From assembly GCA_001915545.1 (NCBI GenBank), contig MNQS01000116.1, positions 1 to 54,693 on the forward strand: a DNA stretch of 54,693 nucleotides. The letters are read 5' to 3'. The notes under the pieces were generated by a model. The model did no database searches, was not told the origin of the DNA, and was given only the letters and a program-made list of their open reading frames with translations. The DNA comes from Bacteroides sp. 43_108 (GTDB lineage Bacteria > Bacteroidota > Bacteroidia > Bacteroidales > Bacteroidaceae). A program made the position numbers and the translations under genes. Below are positions 16,338 through 25,821 of the stretch, piece by piece (the first letter of the stretch is position 1; each line of letters starts with the position of its first letter).

Positions 16338-19220
16338 ATGCAATATATGGAAACTTTTTTGAAGCAGGTGGCCGCCGATTTGTACCGGAAGATGAACGGA
16401 GACTTCACGAAGGTGGCTGTGGTTTTCCCTAACAAGCGTGCCAGCCTCTTTTTCAATGAATATTTGGCACAGGAATCCGACCGCCCGGTATGGTCGCCGG
16501 CCTACGTGAGCATCAGTGAGCTATTCCGCCAGTCGTCGCAATGGGTGACTGGCGATTCCATCAAATTAGTGTGCGACCTCTACAAGGTGTTCCGTGCAAT
16601 AACGGGCAGCAAGGAAAGTCTGGACGAATTCTACTTCTGGGGCGAGATGCTCATCAGCGACTTTGACGATGCTGACAAGAACATGGCCGACACCAAGGCG
16701 CTGTTCAGCAACTTGAAGGACCTGAACAAGCTGACGGGTGAATATGACTTCCTGGAAGAAGGACAGAAGGAAGCGTTGAGCCAGTTCTTCCGTAACTTCT
16801 CCATCGAGCAGGTCACGGAACTGAAACGGCGTTTCATCTCATTGTGGGACGTGCTGGGCGACATCTATACGCAATATAAAGAACTGCTCCGCGAGCAGGG
16901 CATCGCCTACGAAGGAATGCTCTACCGCGAGGTGACGGAGACCATGGACGTGCAGCAGTTTCCCTACGACAAATATGTGTTCGTAGGATTCAACGTGCTG
17001 AATAAGGTGGAACAAACCCTGTTCAGCAAGTTGCACGAAGCAGGAAAGGCCCTGTTCTACTGGGACTACGATACCTTCTACCTGAACAAGCATCCGCACG
17101 AGGCAGGCGAGTTTATCCGCCGCAACCTGAAGAATTTCCCCTCGGAATTGCCGCCTTCCCTGTTCGACCACCTGAACCATCCGAAAGAAATTACCTTCAT
17201 CGAATCGCCTACGGAGAACGGACAGGCACGCTACCTGCCGCAATGGATTCGGGAGAACCTGACGGAGGACGAAAAGGAAACGGCCGTGGTGCTCTGCAAC
17301 GAGGCCATGCTGCAACCTGTGCTTCACTCACTACCGGACAACGTGCGCCACATCAACATCACCATGGGTTTCCCGCTCTCGCAGACACCGGCCTACAGCT
17401 TCGTAAAGACGTTGCTGGAACTGCACATTGCGGGCTACAATTCCCGCAGCGGACGCTACCAGTTTGCCGAAGTCATCAGCGTGCTGAAGCATCCGTACAC
17501 GCAACTGCTTTCCGGAGAAGCCGCTCCGCTGGAAAAGGAACTGACGGAGAAGAACCGCTTCTATCCCCTGCCCTCGGAACTGGAACGGGACGAGGCCTTG
17601 TCGCTGCTGTTCAAGCCGTGCAACCACAACCTGGAGCTGTGCAAGCGGCTGGCCGACATCTTGAAGCAGGTGGCACAACTGTATCGCAAGCAGGCAGCTT
17701 CCACCAGCGACGCCCTCGACCAGCTCTATCGCGAAGCCTTGTTCAAAAGCTTCACCATGGTCAACCGCTTCCATGCCCTGCTTGAAAGCAAGGACCTGGA
17801 GGTACAACCTGTCACCTTCCACCGCCTGCTGGTACGCGTCATGTCGACAGCCAGCATTCCTTTCCACGGAGAGCCAGCCATCGGTATGCAGGTGATGGGG
17901 GTACTGGAAACGCGTAACCTGGATTTCCGCCACGTCATTCTGCTGTCGGTCAACGAAGGCCAGTTGCCCAAGGCAGGGGGTGATGCTTCGTTCATCCCCT
18001 ATAACCTGCGCAAGGCGTTCGGCATGACGACCATCGACCACAAGATTGCAGTCTATGCCTACTATTTCTACCGTCTGCTGCAACGGGCAGAGAAGGCTAC
18101 GTTACTCTACAACACGGTGAGCGACGGCATGAACCGGGGAGAGATGTCGCGCTTCATGCTTCAGCTGCTGATTGAGTGGGGCTATCCCGTACAGCGGAAA
18201 CAACTGGAGGCAGAGCAGTCGCCCATTGCTTCCTCACCCATCTGTATCCCCAAGTCGCCCGACATCATGAAACGGATGCAGAGCGTGTTCGACGTGCGGG
18301 TAAATCCGAAAGCCCTTCTTTCCCCGTCAGCCCTGAACTGCTACCTGGACTGTCCGCTGAAGTTCTACTATAAGTACGTAGCAGGACTGGCAGCTCCCGA
18401 AGAAGTAAGCGCCGAAATCGACTCGGCTAAATTCGGAAGCATCTTCCACTACGCTGCCGAACACATCTACAAAGAACTCACGGCACACGGAAAAGTCATC
18501 AACAAAGACACCCTGGAAGCTCTGCTCCAGGAAGAAGTGAAACTACAGAATTACGTGGACAACGGATTCAAGGAACTGTTCTTCCATCTCCCTGCTGACG
18601 AGCGTCCGGAATACAACGGGGTACAACTCATCAATTCCGCCGTAATTCTGCGCTACATCCAGCAGCTGCTTCGCAACGACCTGCGCCACGCTCCCTTTAC
18701 CTTCGTAGGCTCCGAACAACGGGTCATGGAGGACGTAGAGATACAGACGCCTAAGGGAGCCATCCGCTCGCGTATGGGAGGAATCATCGACCGCATGGAC
18801 AGCAAGGACAACGTGCTCCGCATTGTGGACTACAAAACGGGAGGCAAGGCCGACACCCCGCCCAGCGTAGAATCGTTGTTCACGCCTGGCCCCAAACGTT
18901 CCAATTACGTGTTACAGACTTTCCTGTACGCCGCCATCGTATGCCGGAAACTGCGTGAACGGAATGATGACCGGAAGGTAGCTCCTGCCCTGCTCTACAT
19001 TCACCGGGCTGCGGCAGAAGATTACTCGCCCGTCGTCCAGCTCAAGGAATCGTATAACAAAACCACCCCCGTGGAAGACTTTTCATTGCTGGAAGAAGAG
19101 TTCAGAACCCGCCTACAGGCACTTCTGGAAGAGATTTTCAATCCCGACTTGAGTTTCAGTCAGACGGAAGAAGAAGACCGGTGCACTTATTGTGATTTCA
19201 AGGAAATATGTAAACGATAG
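16338..19220 (+). CDS. addB: AddB-type PD-(D/E)XK nuclease subunit
   Basis: The 960-residue protein is the partner of AddA. The N-terminal half keeps a helicase-like fold (FPNKRASLFFNEYLA near residue 35) without a standard Walker A. The C-terminal part has SALNCYLDCPLKFYYKYV (about 665), the nuclease core GGIIDRMDSKDNVLRIVDYKTGG (positions about 815-835) and a final DRCTYCDFKEICKR. Its cysteines, with those of the NCYLDC motif, fit the 4Fe-4S staple of AddB. It starts 29 bp after addA, so the two form an operon that ends at the terminator at 19379. Confidence 0.88.
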   Translation: MQYMETFLKQVAADLYRKMNGDFTKVAVVFPNKRASLFFNEYLAQESDRPVWSPAYVSISELFRQSSQWVTGDSIKLVCDLYKVFRAITGSKESLDEFYFWGEMLISDFDDADKNMADTKALFSNLKDLNKLTGEYDFLEEGQKEALSQFFRNFSIEQVTELKRRFISLWDVLGDIYTQYKELLREQGIAYEGMLYREVTETMDVQQFPYDKYVFVGFNVLNKVEQTLFSKLHEAGKALFYWDYDTFYLNKHPHEAGEFIRRNLKNFPSELPPSLFDHLNHPKEITFIESPTENGQARYLPQWIRENLTEDEKETAVVLCNEAMLQPVLHSLPDNVRHINITMGFPLSQTPAYSFVKTLLELHIAGYNSRSGRYQFAEVISVLKHPYTQLLSGEAAPLEKELTEKNRFYPLPSELERDEALSLLFKPCNHNLELCKRLADILKQVAQLYRKQAASTSDALDQLYREALFKSFTMVNRFHALLESKDLEVQPVTFHRLLVRVMSTASIPFHGEPAIGMQVMGVLETRNLDFRHVILLSVNEGQLPKAGGDASFIPYNLRKAFGMTTIDHKIAVYAYYFYRLLQRAEKATLLYNTVSDGMNRGEMSRFMLQLLIEWGYPVQRKQLEAEQSPIASSPICIPKSPDIMKRMQSVFDVRVNPKALLSPSALNCYLDCPLKFYYKYVAGLAAPEEVSAEIDSAKFGSIFHYAAEHIYKELTAHGKVINKDTLEALLQEEVKLQNYVDNGFKELFFHLPADERPEYNGVQLINSAVILRYIQQLLRNDLRHAPFTFVGSEQRVMEDVEIQTPKGAIRSRMGGIIDRMDSKDNVLRIVDYKTGGKADTPPSVESLFTPGPKRSNYVLQTFLYAAIVCRKLRERNDDRKVAPALLYIHRAAAEDYSPVVQLKESYNKTTPVEDFSLLEEEFRTRLQALLEEIFNPDLSFSQTEEEDRCTYCDFKEICKR

Positions 19221-19378
19221 AAACAGAATCAAAACAAGTGTTAAAAACACATTTTTCTCTGAACAATCCAAGTGAGCCGGATGTTATAAAGATGTTTTTC
19301 ATAGTAATAGATAAGAACAGTATTGGTATTTGTGAAAATATCAGCTGTAAGGACAAAAGCGTTTGTTCTTTAAAAAAT

Positions 19379-19420
19379 AAGAGAGGCTGCATTTCCCCGG
19401 CAGCCTCTCTTAATTTTTTA
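19379..19420. terminator. Bidirectional terminator between addB and DUF6057 gene
   Basis: AAGAGAGGCTGC (19379-19390) pairs exactly with GCAGCCTCTCTT (19400-19411) around a 9-nt loop, with an A-rich flank on the left and AATTTTTT on the right. It lies between two genes that converge on it, so it can serve both. The rest of 19221-19440 contains no supported gene. Confidence 0.85.
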
Positions 19421-19440
19421 TCCTCTACACAAATGTTTTT

Positions 19441-20592
19441 TTATTCCTGATAATCATAGTACCACCAGTAGGTATCACCGAATTCGCGACGCATACGGTT
19501 GCGTTCTTCCAGCGGAGAACCTTCTTTCTGCTGCAAGGTCTGGTAAGCCTTGAAACGATCTAAAGTCAGACTGTCTGCACGCGAAGATACGGTATCATTC
19601 CGCTGGACATGATACATTACCAATGCTTCCCGATAATAACGCGGCAAGGTATCTTCCGGCAAATAGAAATCGGGAACGGCCTGTGCAAAGCTATCCAGTT
19701 TCTTTTCAAGCAGCAAAGCAGAAAGGTAATAATCCAGCGACGTATATTTTCCCGTTCCCTTGTAGCAGATGTTCCGCAGGAATACCATGCGGTCTTCTCC
19801 CGTATATGGACGTGCTCCCAGCAGGTAATAAATGGAATCATTCGTATAACGGAGCGTGTGCAGGGAATCCGTTTCAAAGAACAATCCGTCGGAACGGTAA
19901 TATTGCGGATAAGCAAACAACTTGTCGCCCATCTTTCCCAAGTGCGACAAGGCCACAGCACGATAGGCCGTCAGCGTACGGCTGGCCTCCAATGATTTTT
20001 CTCCTACGCGTAACACCTTGTCATACTCCCCGGCTCGCAGATAATGTTCCGCCTCCAGCTCATGATGAAACTGCCGGTTGGTACTGCCCACACACACTGT
20101 CAGCAGACACAACCCTAGCAAGATTGCCAGGTTACTGTTGACCAGCCCCCAGAGACTTCCTTCGTGATTCAACTGTACGCGGAAAACTCCACGCAGCCAG
20201 TAGCCAATTTCCACGAACAGCAATACCAGTAAAGGCAACAGCCAGGTCCACGGAGTATGGTAGTCGGAGATATACACTCCACGCCCTACATCCGTCAGGG
20301 CACAAAGTACCAGAAAGGACGGCACATACGCCAGGGCACGCACCCTTCCCTTCAGTCCCAGCAGACTGTTTACCCCCCAGCGCAGCAACAGCAAAATCAG
20401 CGTAATGACCAGCGCACTGGCCATCGGAGCAAAGGTAGTCTTTCCATGTGCCAGCGAGAAATGAAGGGCTTCCAGCACATCGCGCTGGAACACATAAAGA
20501 TATACAAAACTAAACAGAGAAAAAAGAAGACCGCATACAGCAATCATGATGCGTGCAGTCTTCTTATAAAATGCATTTGTGTAATCACTCAT
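19441..20592 (-). CDS. DUF6057-like integral membrane protein
   Basis: The 383-residue protein has about five hydrophobic segments in its first 170 residues (for example MIAVCGLLFSLFSFVYLYVF and LVITLILLLLRW), followed by a soluble tail of about 200 residues rich in Tyr and Leu. Words such as ALSHLGKMGDKLF and YYLLGARPYTGE suggest TPR-like helices. I associate it with DUF6057, a family of unknown role in Bacteroidales. It begins 11 bp after glgB and is the last gene of the DUF2461-YhcH-glgB-DUF6057 run. No catalytic motif is visible. Confidence 0.7.
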   Translation of the reverse strand: MSDYTNAFYKKTARIMIAVCGLLFSLFSFVYLYVFQRDVLEALHFSLAHGKTTFAPMASALVITLILLLLRWGVNSLLGLKGRVRALAYVPSFLVLCALTDVGRGVYISDYHTPWTWLLPLLVLLFVEIGYWLRGVFRVQLNHEGSLWGLVNSNLAILLGLCLLTVCVGSTNRQFHHELEAEHYLRAGEYDKVLRVGEKSLEASRTLTAYRAVALSHLGKMGDKLFAYPQYYRSDGLFFETDSLHTLRYTNDSIYYLLGARPYTGEDRMVFLRNICYKGTGKYTSLDYYLSALLLEKKLDSFAQAVPDFYLPEDTLPRYYREALVMYHVQRNDTVSSRADSLTLDRFKAYQTLQQKEGSPLEERNRMRREFGDTYWWYYDYQE

Positions 20593-20603
20593 ACAATATC
20601 AAT

Positions 20604-22616
20604 TCAATCTTTCACTCGTTTTAATACAACTGCAGAACGGGCCGGCACATACAGTTTCAGCCATTCTTTCTTGTCTTTTGCATAAAGCGGGTCGGCACAG
20701 GTGAAGTGGCGGAGACTGTCGTCTGAGAAGCCGAATCCACCAAACTGCTTGTTGTCTGTGTTCAGAACCACATCGTAGGCACCTCTCGGTACGAGGAAGC
20801 CATAATCGGTAAACGAACGGGTCGGGTTGAAGTTGAACACAAACACCAAATCCTTGCGGCGGTATGCCAGAATCTGGTCACCATCGTTATGCCATACCTC
20901 GATGACATCCGATTTCTGGATGTTCTTCACGCTGCGAATCAGCTTGACCATTGCCTCATCGAAGTCGCCCAAGTAATGATAGCACAAATCCGGATTATCA
21001 ACCAGGTTCCACTGACGGCGTGCATACTTGTATGACCATCCGTTGCCTTCGCGCGGGAAGTCAATCCATTCCGGATGACCGAACTCATTACCCATGAAGT
21101 TCAGGTAACCTCCGTTGATGGTAGAAGCCGTGAGCAGACGAATCATCTTGTGCAGGGCAATGCCTCGTTCCACCACTCCATTCTCGTCGCCAATCTTGAA
21201 GTGCCAGTACATGTCGGCATCAATCAGGCGGAAGATGATGGTCTTGTCGCCCACCAGTGCCTGGTCGTGGCTTTCGCAGTAAGAGATGGTCTTTTCATCC
21301 TTGCGGCGGTTAGTCACTTCCCAGAACAGGCTGGACGGTTTCCAGTCCTCATCGCGACGTTCCTTGATAATCTTAATCCAATAGTCAGGAATGTTCATGG
21401 CCATGCGGTAATCGAAGCCGTAACCTCCGTCTTCGAACGGAGCAGCCAGTCCCGGCATACCCGATACTTCCTCGGCAATGGTAATGGCCTTCGGATTCAC
21501 TTCATGAATCAACCGATTGGCCAGCGTCAGGTAGCAGATGGCATTGTCATCCTGATGACCGTTGAAGTAGTCACCATAGTTGCAGAAGGCCTCACCCAGT
21601 CCGTGGCTGTAATAAAGCATAGAAGTCACCCCATCGAAACGGAAACCGTCGAAATGGAACTCTTCCAACCAGTACTTACAATTAGACAACAGGAAGTGAA
21701 TCACCTCGTTCTTGCCATAGTCAAAGCAGAGCGAATCCCATGCCGGATGTTCACGACGTCCGCCCTGATAGAAATACTGGCAAGGATCACCGGCAAAGTT
21801 GCCCAATCCTTCCACCTCGTTCTTCACGGCGTGTGAGTGTACGATATCCATAATCACGGCAATGTTCATCTGGTGTGCCGTGTCGATAAGCTGTTTCAGT
21901 TCTTCCGGTGTACCGAAGCGTGAAGAAGGAGCAAAGAAGCTAGACACATGATAGCCGAAACTTCCGTAATAAGGATGTTCCTGAATAGCCATAATCTGAA
22001 TACAGTTGTATCCGTCCTTCGCAATTCGCGGCAGTACATTCTCACGGAATTCATTGTACGTACCAACCTTTTCCGCATCCTGTCCCATACCGATATGGCA
22101 TTCGTAAATCATCAGCGGAGCCACATTAGGCGTAAAGGTCTTTTTCTTGAACTTATACGGTTTCTCCGGATTCCATACCTGTGCACTAAAAATCTTGGTC
22201 TGTTCATCCTGCACAACGCGGGTAGCCCATGCCGGAATACGTTCGCCGCATCCGCCTTCCCAGTACACTTTCAGCTTGTACAAGTCACCGTGCTTCATGG
22301 CCTTTTCCGGCAGATTGATTTCCCAGTTACCCGTCTTGCGCACACGTTTCATGCGGAAAGCCGGTTTCTCCTGCCAGTCGTTGAAATCGCCCACCAGGTA
22401 GATTTCCGTCGCATTCGGTGCCCATTCACGGAAGGTCCATCCCTTGTCTGTGCGGTGCAAACCGAAATACATGTGTCCGGTAGCAAAATCCGACAACGTC
22501 TTCTTTCCTACCAGTTCCTTTTCTTTTTCCACCACATGCTGATGACGACCGTTGATAGCATCGGCGTATGGTTCCAGCCACGGATCATTCTTTATGATAT
22601 TCAATACCTTGTCCAT
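20604..22616 (-). CDS. glgB: 1,4-alpha-glucan branching enzyme (GH13)
   Basis: The 670-residue enzyme has an N-terminal CBM48-like domain (WTFREWAPNATEIYLVGDFN, about residues 60-80), the (beta/alpha)8 barrel with the nucleophile Asp in DGFRFDGVTSM (about 325), the acid Glu in IAEEVSGMPG (about 383) and the stabilising Asp in YCESHDQAL, then a C-terminal beta domain. It creates alpha-1,6 branches in glycogen. Its length and motifs are closer to the eukaryote-like GH13_8 branch than to E. coli GlgB. It begins 18 bp after the YhcH-like gene and is followed by the DUF6057 gene. Confidence 0.95.
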   Translation of the reverse strand: MDKVLNIIKNDPWLEPYADAINGRHQHVVEKEKELVGKKTLSDFATGHMYFGLHRTDKGWTFREWAPNATEIYLVGDFNDWQEKPAFRMKRVRKTGNWEINLPEKAMKHGDLYKLKVYWEGGCGERIPAWATRVVQDEQTKIFSAQVWNPEKPYKFKKKTFTPNVAPLMIYECHIGMGQDAEKVGTYNEFRENVLPRIAKDGYNCIQIMAIQEHPYYGSFGYHVSSFFAPSSRFGTPEELKQLIDTAHQMNIAVIMDIVHSHAVKNEVEGLGNFAGDPCQYFYQGGRREHPAWDSLCFDYGKNEVIHFLLSNCKYWLEEFHFDGFRFDGVTSMLYYSHGLGEAFCNYGDYFNGHQDDNAICYLTLANRLIHEVNPKAITIAEEVSGMPGLAAPFEDGGYGFDYRMAMNIPDYWIKIIKERRDEDWKPSSLFWEVTNRRKDEKTISYCESHDQALVGDKTIIFRLIDADMYWHFKIGDENGVVERGIALHKMIRLLTASTINGGYLNFMGNEFGHPEWIDFPREGNGWSYKYARRQWNLVDNPDLCYHYLGDFDEAMVKLIRSVKNIQKSDVIEVWHNDGDQILAYRRKDLVFVFNFNPTRSFTDYGFLVPRGAYDVVLNTDNKQFGGFGFSDDSLRHFTCADPLYAKDKKEWLKLYVPARSAVVLKRVKD

Positions 22617-22634
22617 AGTATTAGTAATTAGAAA

Positions 22635-23078
22635 TTATTTGACACGTACTTTTACAATCACTTTTCTCACTCCGTCGGGAGTTACGCCCGGTGCATGTGC
22701 ATCTTCCGGGAAGAAAATAGCAAACATACCCGGCTTTACGGTCAGGTAGTCAGTAGCCAGTCCTTCATAGAAAGTAATATCTTTTTCTGCATTGTAAGCA
22801 GCCTCAGGCAAATCCGTACGCGGCATATAGCCCATTACTTCCACCCCCGACAATGGAATCTGGATGTCGATGAAATCATTGTGTGTTTCCAGACGCGCTT
22901 CTTCCTTTGTCTTCGGACGTGCATCTGCAAAATTCACCATCAGTTCACCTTCCTTCAGCACTACCTTCCCCACTTCATGTGCCTGCAAGTCAGTTGCCTT
23001 CAAAAAAGCTACAGCCTCTGCAAACAAAGGATTCAGTGACACATATTTTTCCAGATTTTCCAATTTGTCAATAACCAT
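22635..23078 (-). CDS. YhcH/YjgK/YiaL family (DUF386) protein
   Basis: The 147-residue protein shows the DUF386 cupin-like signature: LETHNDFIDIQIPLSGVEVM (about residues 65-84), ending with FAIFFPEDAHAPG (about 121-133). His and Glu residues in these segments form the metal site of this family. Relatives in E. coli (NanQ/YhcH) act in sialic-acid metabolism as anomerases, but nothing here points to a nan cluster, so the substrate is open. It lies between the DUF2461 gene (28-bp gap) and glgB. Confidence 0.88.
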   Translation of the reverse strand: MVIDKLENLEKYVSLNPLFAEAVAFLKATDLQAHEVGKVVLKEGELMVNFADARPKTKEEARLETHNDFIDIQIPLSGVEVMGYMPRTDLPEAAYNAEKDITFYEGLATDYLTVKPGMFAIFFPEDAHAPGVTPDGVRKVIVKVRVK

Positions 23079-23106
23079 ATTCTTTCAATTTTAAATCGTT
23101 AATATT

Positions 23107-23772
23107 TTATTCAAACTCATCTATCGTTTCATTTGTAAAATCGGCAAAGCGTTTCAGCTGGCGAAACACGTCGATAATCCGTTCCATAAAGTCCGGACGG
23201 GAAAAGAACTCATCTTCCACCCGGCAGGCCACCGTAAAGTCCTTGCAACGGATGTACTGCGGATAAGAAAAATCCTTCGGAAACCCCTTGGGCACCGTCT
23301 TCAGATGCGACTCGCCCACCACCGGGAAATACTGCTTGAAAGCCGGATCTTCCACGATGGCACGATACTCATCAATGCGGCCGCACACCGACTGACGCAC
23401 TGCCCGCAACATATCGGCAGGCATGCACCAGCTTCCTCCGGCCAGCATACAGTTGCCCGGTTCCAGATGAAGATAATAACCACAGTGATTGGATTTCTTT
23501 CCCCTTGCATTGATATACCCTCCGATGTGGGTCTTATAAGGAGACTTGTCGGAAGAAAAACGGACATCCCGGTAGATGCGATACGTGCAGTCACGCGGAA
23601 GGACGTGCGCCACACTTTCATCCCATGGCGAAAGGCGGGCAATCACCCCTGCCAGCAACTCCTCGAAGTCTGCCTGCACACTCAAATATTCCGCTTTATG
23701 TTCCTGAAACCACTCCCGGTTGTTGTTTGCCGCCAGTACTTTCAGGAAATCCAATATGCCCGGTATATCCAT
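23107..23772 (-). CDS. DUF2461 domain protein
   Basis: I start at MDIPGILDFLKVL (23772, residue 9 of the longer frame) because the ATG at 23796 lies inside the predicted -7 box at 23794-23801. The 221-residue protein has the DUF2461 pattern: FLKVLAANNNREWFQEHKAEY at the N-terminus, then RIYRDVRFSSDKSPYKTHIGG (about residues 70-90) and GYYLHLEPGNCMLAGGSW. The family is widespread, soluble and of unknown function. It heads the DUF2461-YhcH-glgB-DUF6057 gene run. Confidence 0.87.
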   Translation of the reverse strand: MDIPGILDFLKVLAANNNREWFQEHKAEYLSVQADFEELLAGVIARLSPWDESVAHVLPRDCTYRIYRDVRFSSDKSPYKTHIGGYINARGKKSNHCGYYLHLEPGNCMLAGGSWCMPADMLRAVRQSVCGRIDEYRAIVEDPAFKQYFPVVGESHLKTVPKGFPKDFSYPQYIRCKDFTVACRVEDEFFSRPDFMERIIDVFRQLKRFADFTNETIDEFE

Positions 23773-23793
23773 ATTCTTTACTTTTGAGTCACA

Positions 23794-23801
23794 CAAACTT
23801 A
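23794..23801 (-). promoter_or_regulatory. Predicted -7 box of the DUF2461-glgB operon
   Basis: The minus strand reads TAAGTTTG, a perfect TAnnTTTG box, 21 bp before the start at 23772. There is no clear TTTG at -33. It decides against the longer start at 23796. Confidence 0.5.
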
Positions 23802-23845
23802 CGAAATTAATTCTTATCTCTCGAATAAAACGATATTTTTTTACA

Positions 23846-24628
23846 TTATCCCAGCAGATTCAACAGAAAATCGTGTACCTTTCCGTTGGAAGCCACCACT
23901 TCGCGGCCAGAATAGCATGAATCACCACCGGAAAAATCGGTCACCCTTCCTCCGGCATTCTGTACCAGCAGGATACCTGCCGCCACATCCCACGGACAAG
24001 TGAAAGCTTCGGCACGCGCTTCAAAACGCCCGTCGGCCACGTAACACATCTCGGCAGCCGCCGCACCGACCACCCGAATGCCTGCCACATGCCCGTAGCA
24101 GCCTTCTATCAGGCGGTTGAATACCGGCTTGTAAGCCTCCGTTTCGTACGGAAGACCGAAAGCCATAAAAGCCTCATCGGGTACAGCTACCTGCGACACC
24201 CGAATCTGTCGGTCATTACAATAAGCAGGCGCCCCCTTGTAAGTCCAGAAACACTCGTCGCGGCACACTTCATAAACCACCCCCAGCAAGATTTCCTCAC
24301 GGTTACGCAAGGCAATGCTCACACAATAAGGTGCATGGTTATGAATGAAGTTGGTCGTACCGTCCAGCGGGTCAACCAGCCAGCAATACTCCTCGTCAGT
24401 GTAAGTTCCACTCCCCTCTTCTGCAATAAAACCTGCCTCGGGAAGCAACTCCCGCAGACAGGCAACTATTCTTCGTTCCGATTCCTTGTCGACATACGAC
24501 ACATAATCGTGTGCGTGCTTCTTCTCAATCCGCTCACGGCTGAACTTCTTCCGCTCCTCACGGATAAAAGCCCCCGTAGCTACAGCCAGTTCACGCACCT
24601 TCAAAGTCAGTTCGGATAATTCCATCAT
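23846..24628 (-). CDS. Inositol monophosphatase family protein (SuhB-like)
   Basis: The 260-residue enzyme has the metal-binding motifs of the family: E70-E71 in FIAEEGSG, D86-D89 in WLVDPLDGTTNF and the C-terminal CPWDVAAG (about residue 212). It would remove phosphate from a sugar or inositol phosphate with Mg2+; in bacteria relatives also act as 3',5'-bisphosphate nucleotidases, but the CysQ-type is less similar here. The start overlaps the stop of the MORN gene by one base (TAATG), so translation is probably coupled. A second Met follows directly. Confidence 0.9.
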   Translation of the reverse strand: MMELSELTLKVRELAVATGAFIREERKKFSRERIEKKHAHDYVSYVDKESERRIVACLRELLPEAGFIAEEGSGTYTDEEYCWLVDPLDGTTNFIHNHAPYCVSIALRNREEILLGVVYEVCRDECFWTYKGAPAYCNDRQIRVSQVAVPDEAFMAFGLPYETEAYKPVFNRLIEGCYGHVAGIRVVGAAAAEMCYVADGRFEARAEAFTCPWDVAAGILLVQNAGGRVTDFSGGDSCYSGREVVASNGKVHDFLLNLLG

Positions 24629-25755
24629 TATTTTTTCTCCTCCAATAAACGTCCGTATCTGAAAGTCCCTTTCCGGACAATATTTCCGTTGGCATCCATC
24701 TCTACGAATGGACCGTCCTTCTTTCCCTGCTTGAAGAAGCCCTCAAAGCGAGTGCCGTCCTTTTCAATCAGCACACCCTTTCCTTCTTCCTTTCCACGTA
24801 CAAAGGAACCGGTATAGACAGAACCGTCAGCCATGTGAAGCACACCTTCTCCCTCGGCCATGTTGTTCTTCCACTGACCTTCGTATTCATCACCGTTGGC
24901 CCACTTGTATTTTCCGGTACCCGAGCGCTGGTTCTTCGACCATTGCCCGTCGTACACCGCTCCGTTGGCCCAGGTGAACGTGCCTTGTCCCTCCTGCTGT
25001 CCGTTCAGGAAATGACCTACGTATTTGTCACCGTTCGGATACGTATAGATACCCCTTCCCGTGCGTTCACCGTTGGCATAATCGCCCTCATAGCGTTCGC
25101 CGTTCTGGAAATAATAGATACCCTTTCCGTCCTGCACATCATCCTTCCAGTCGCCCACGTACTTGTCGCCGTTAGTATAGTAGAAAGTACCCTTTCCGTG
25201 ACGCATACCGTCCTTCCAGTCGCCTTCATACTTCGACTTATCCTCCCACACCATGGTGCCCTTCCCGTTCTTCAGGTCGTTCTTCCATTCGCCAGTGTAG
25301 ACCGCTCCGCCTTTCCAGGTATAAGTACCCTGTCCGTTGCGCTTGTCATGATGCCAGGTACCGGTATATAAGTCCCCGTTATAATAGGTCATCGTACCCT
25401 CACCCTCCTGGTAGTCAGTATACCACATCCCGTCGTAACGGTTGTTGTTCATGAAATAATACGTTCCCTTGCCGTGCTGCTGGTCCTCGAACCACTCTCC
25501 CACGTACTTTTCTCCGTCGCTGAAAGTGTAAGTACCTTCGCCCTGGCGTTTCCCCTTCACGTATTCACCTTCGTACACGTCGCCATTGCGGAACACCGTC
25601 TTTCCCTTTCCGTTCGGGCGGCGTCCTTTCAGTTCACCGGTATATTCCGAACCATCCTTAAACTGGTAGTATCCCAATGACAACTGGGCCGAAGCCGATA
25701 CCGAGCTGAATGCCAGCAAGGCAAATAAAAATAATGTATGTTTGTTCTTTCTCAC
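24628..25755 (-). CDS. Secreted MORN-repeat protein with 14 repeats
   Basis: The product (375 residues) starts with GTG at 25755 and has a signal peptide ending near SSVSASAQLS. The rest is an unbroken run of about 14 MORN repeats of 23 residues, each like YVGDWKDGMRHGKGTYYFTNG, ending in EEKK. MORN repeats form a rigid beta-strand scaffold that binds lipids or proteins in eukaryotes; bacterial versions are poorly studied. No kinase or other enzyme domain is attached. It precedes an inositol monophosphatase with one-base overlap, and a -7 box lies at 25784. Confidence 0.92.
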   Translation of the reverse strand: MRKNKHTLFLFALLAFSSVSASAQLSLGYYQFKDGSEYTGELKGRRPNGKGKTVFRNGDVYEGEYVKGKRQGEGTYTFSDGEKYVGEWFEDQQHGKGTYYFMNNNRYDGMWYTDYQEGEGTMTYYNGDLYTGTWHHDKRNGQGTYTWKGGAVYTGEWKNDLKNGKGTMVWEDKSKYEGDWKDGMRHGKGTFYYTNGDKYVGDWKDDVQDGKGIYYFQNGERYEGDYANGERTGRGIYTYPNGDKYVGHFLNGQQEGQGTFTWANGAVYDGQWSKNQRSGTGKYKWANGDEYEGQWKNNMAEGEGVLHMADGSVYTGSFVRGKEEGKGVLIEKDGTRFEGFFKQGKKDGPFVEMDANGNIVRKGTFRYGRLLEEKK

Positions 25756-25783
25756 GTTCTTAGTCTCTTTTTTTAATTCCGCT

Positions 25784-25791
25784 CAAAAATA
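25784..25791 (-). promoter_or_regulatory. Predicted -7 box of the MORN-inositol phosphatase operon
   Basis: The minus strand reads TATTTTTG, matching TAnnTTTG, 28 bp before the GTG start at 25755. No TTTG at -33 spacing is visible. Confidence 0.4.
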
Positions 25792-25821
25792 GTCTTTTTA
25801 CTTTTGCACGAGCCGGAAGGT

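Noticed and set aside
19238..19450. Short frames in the gap between addB and the DUF6057 gene
   Set aside because: They overlap the bidirectional terminator and lack coding character.
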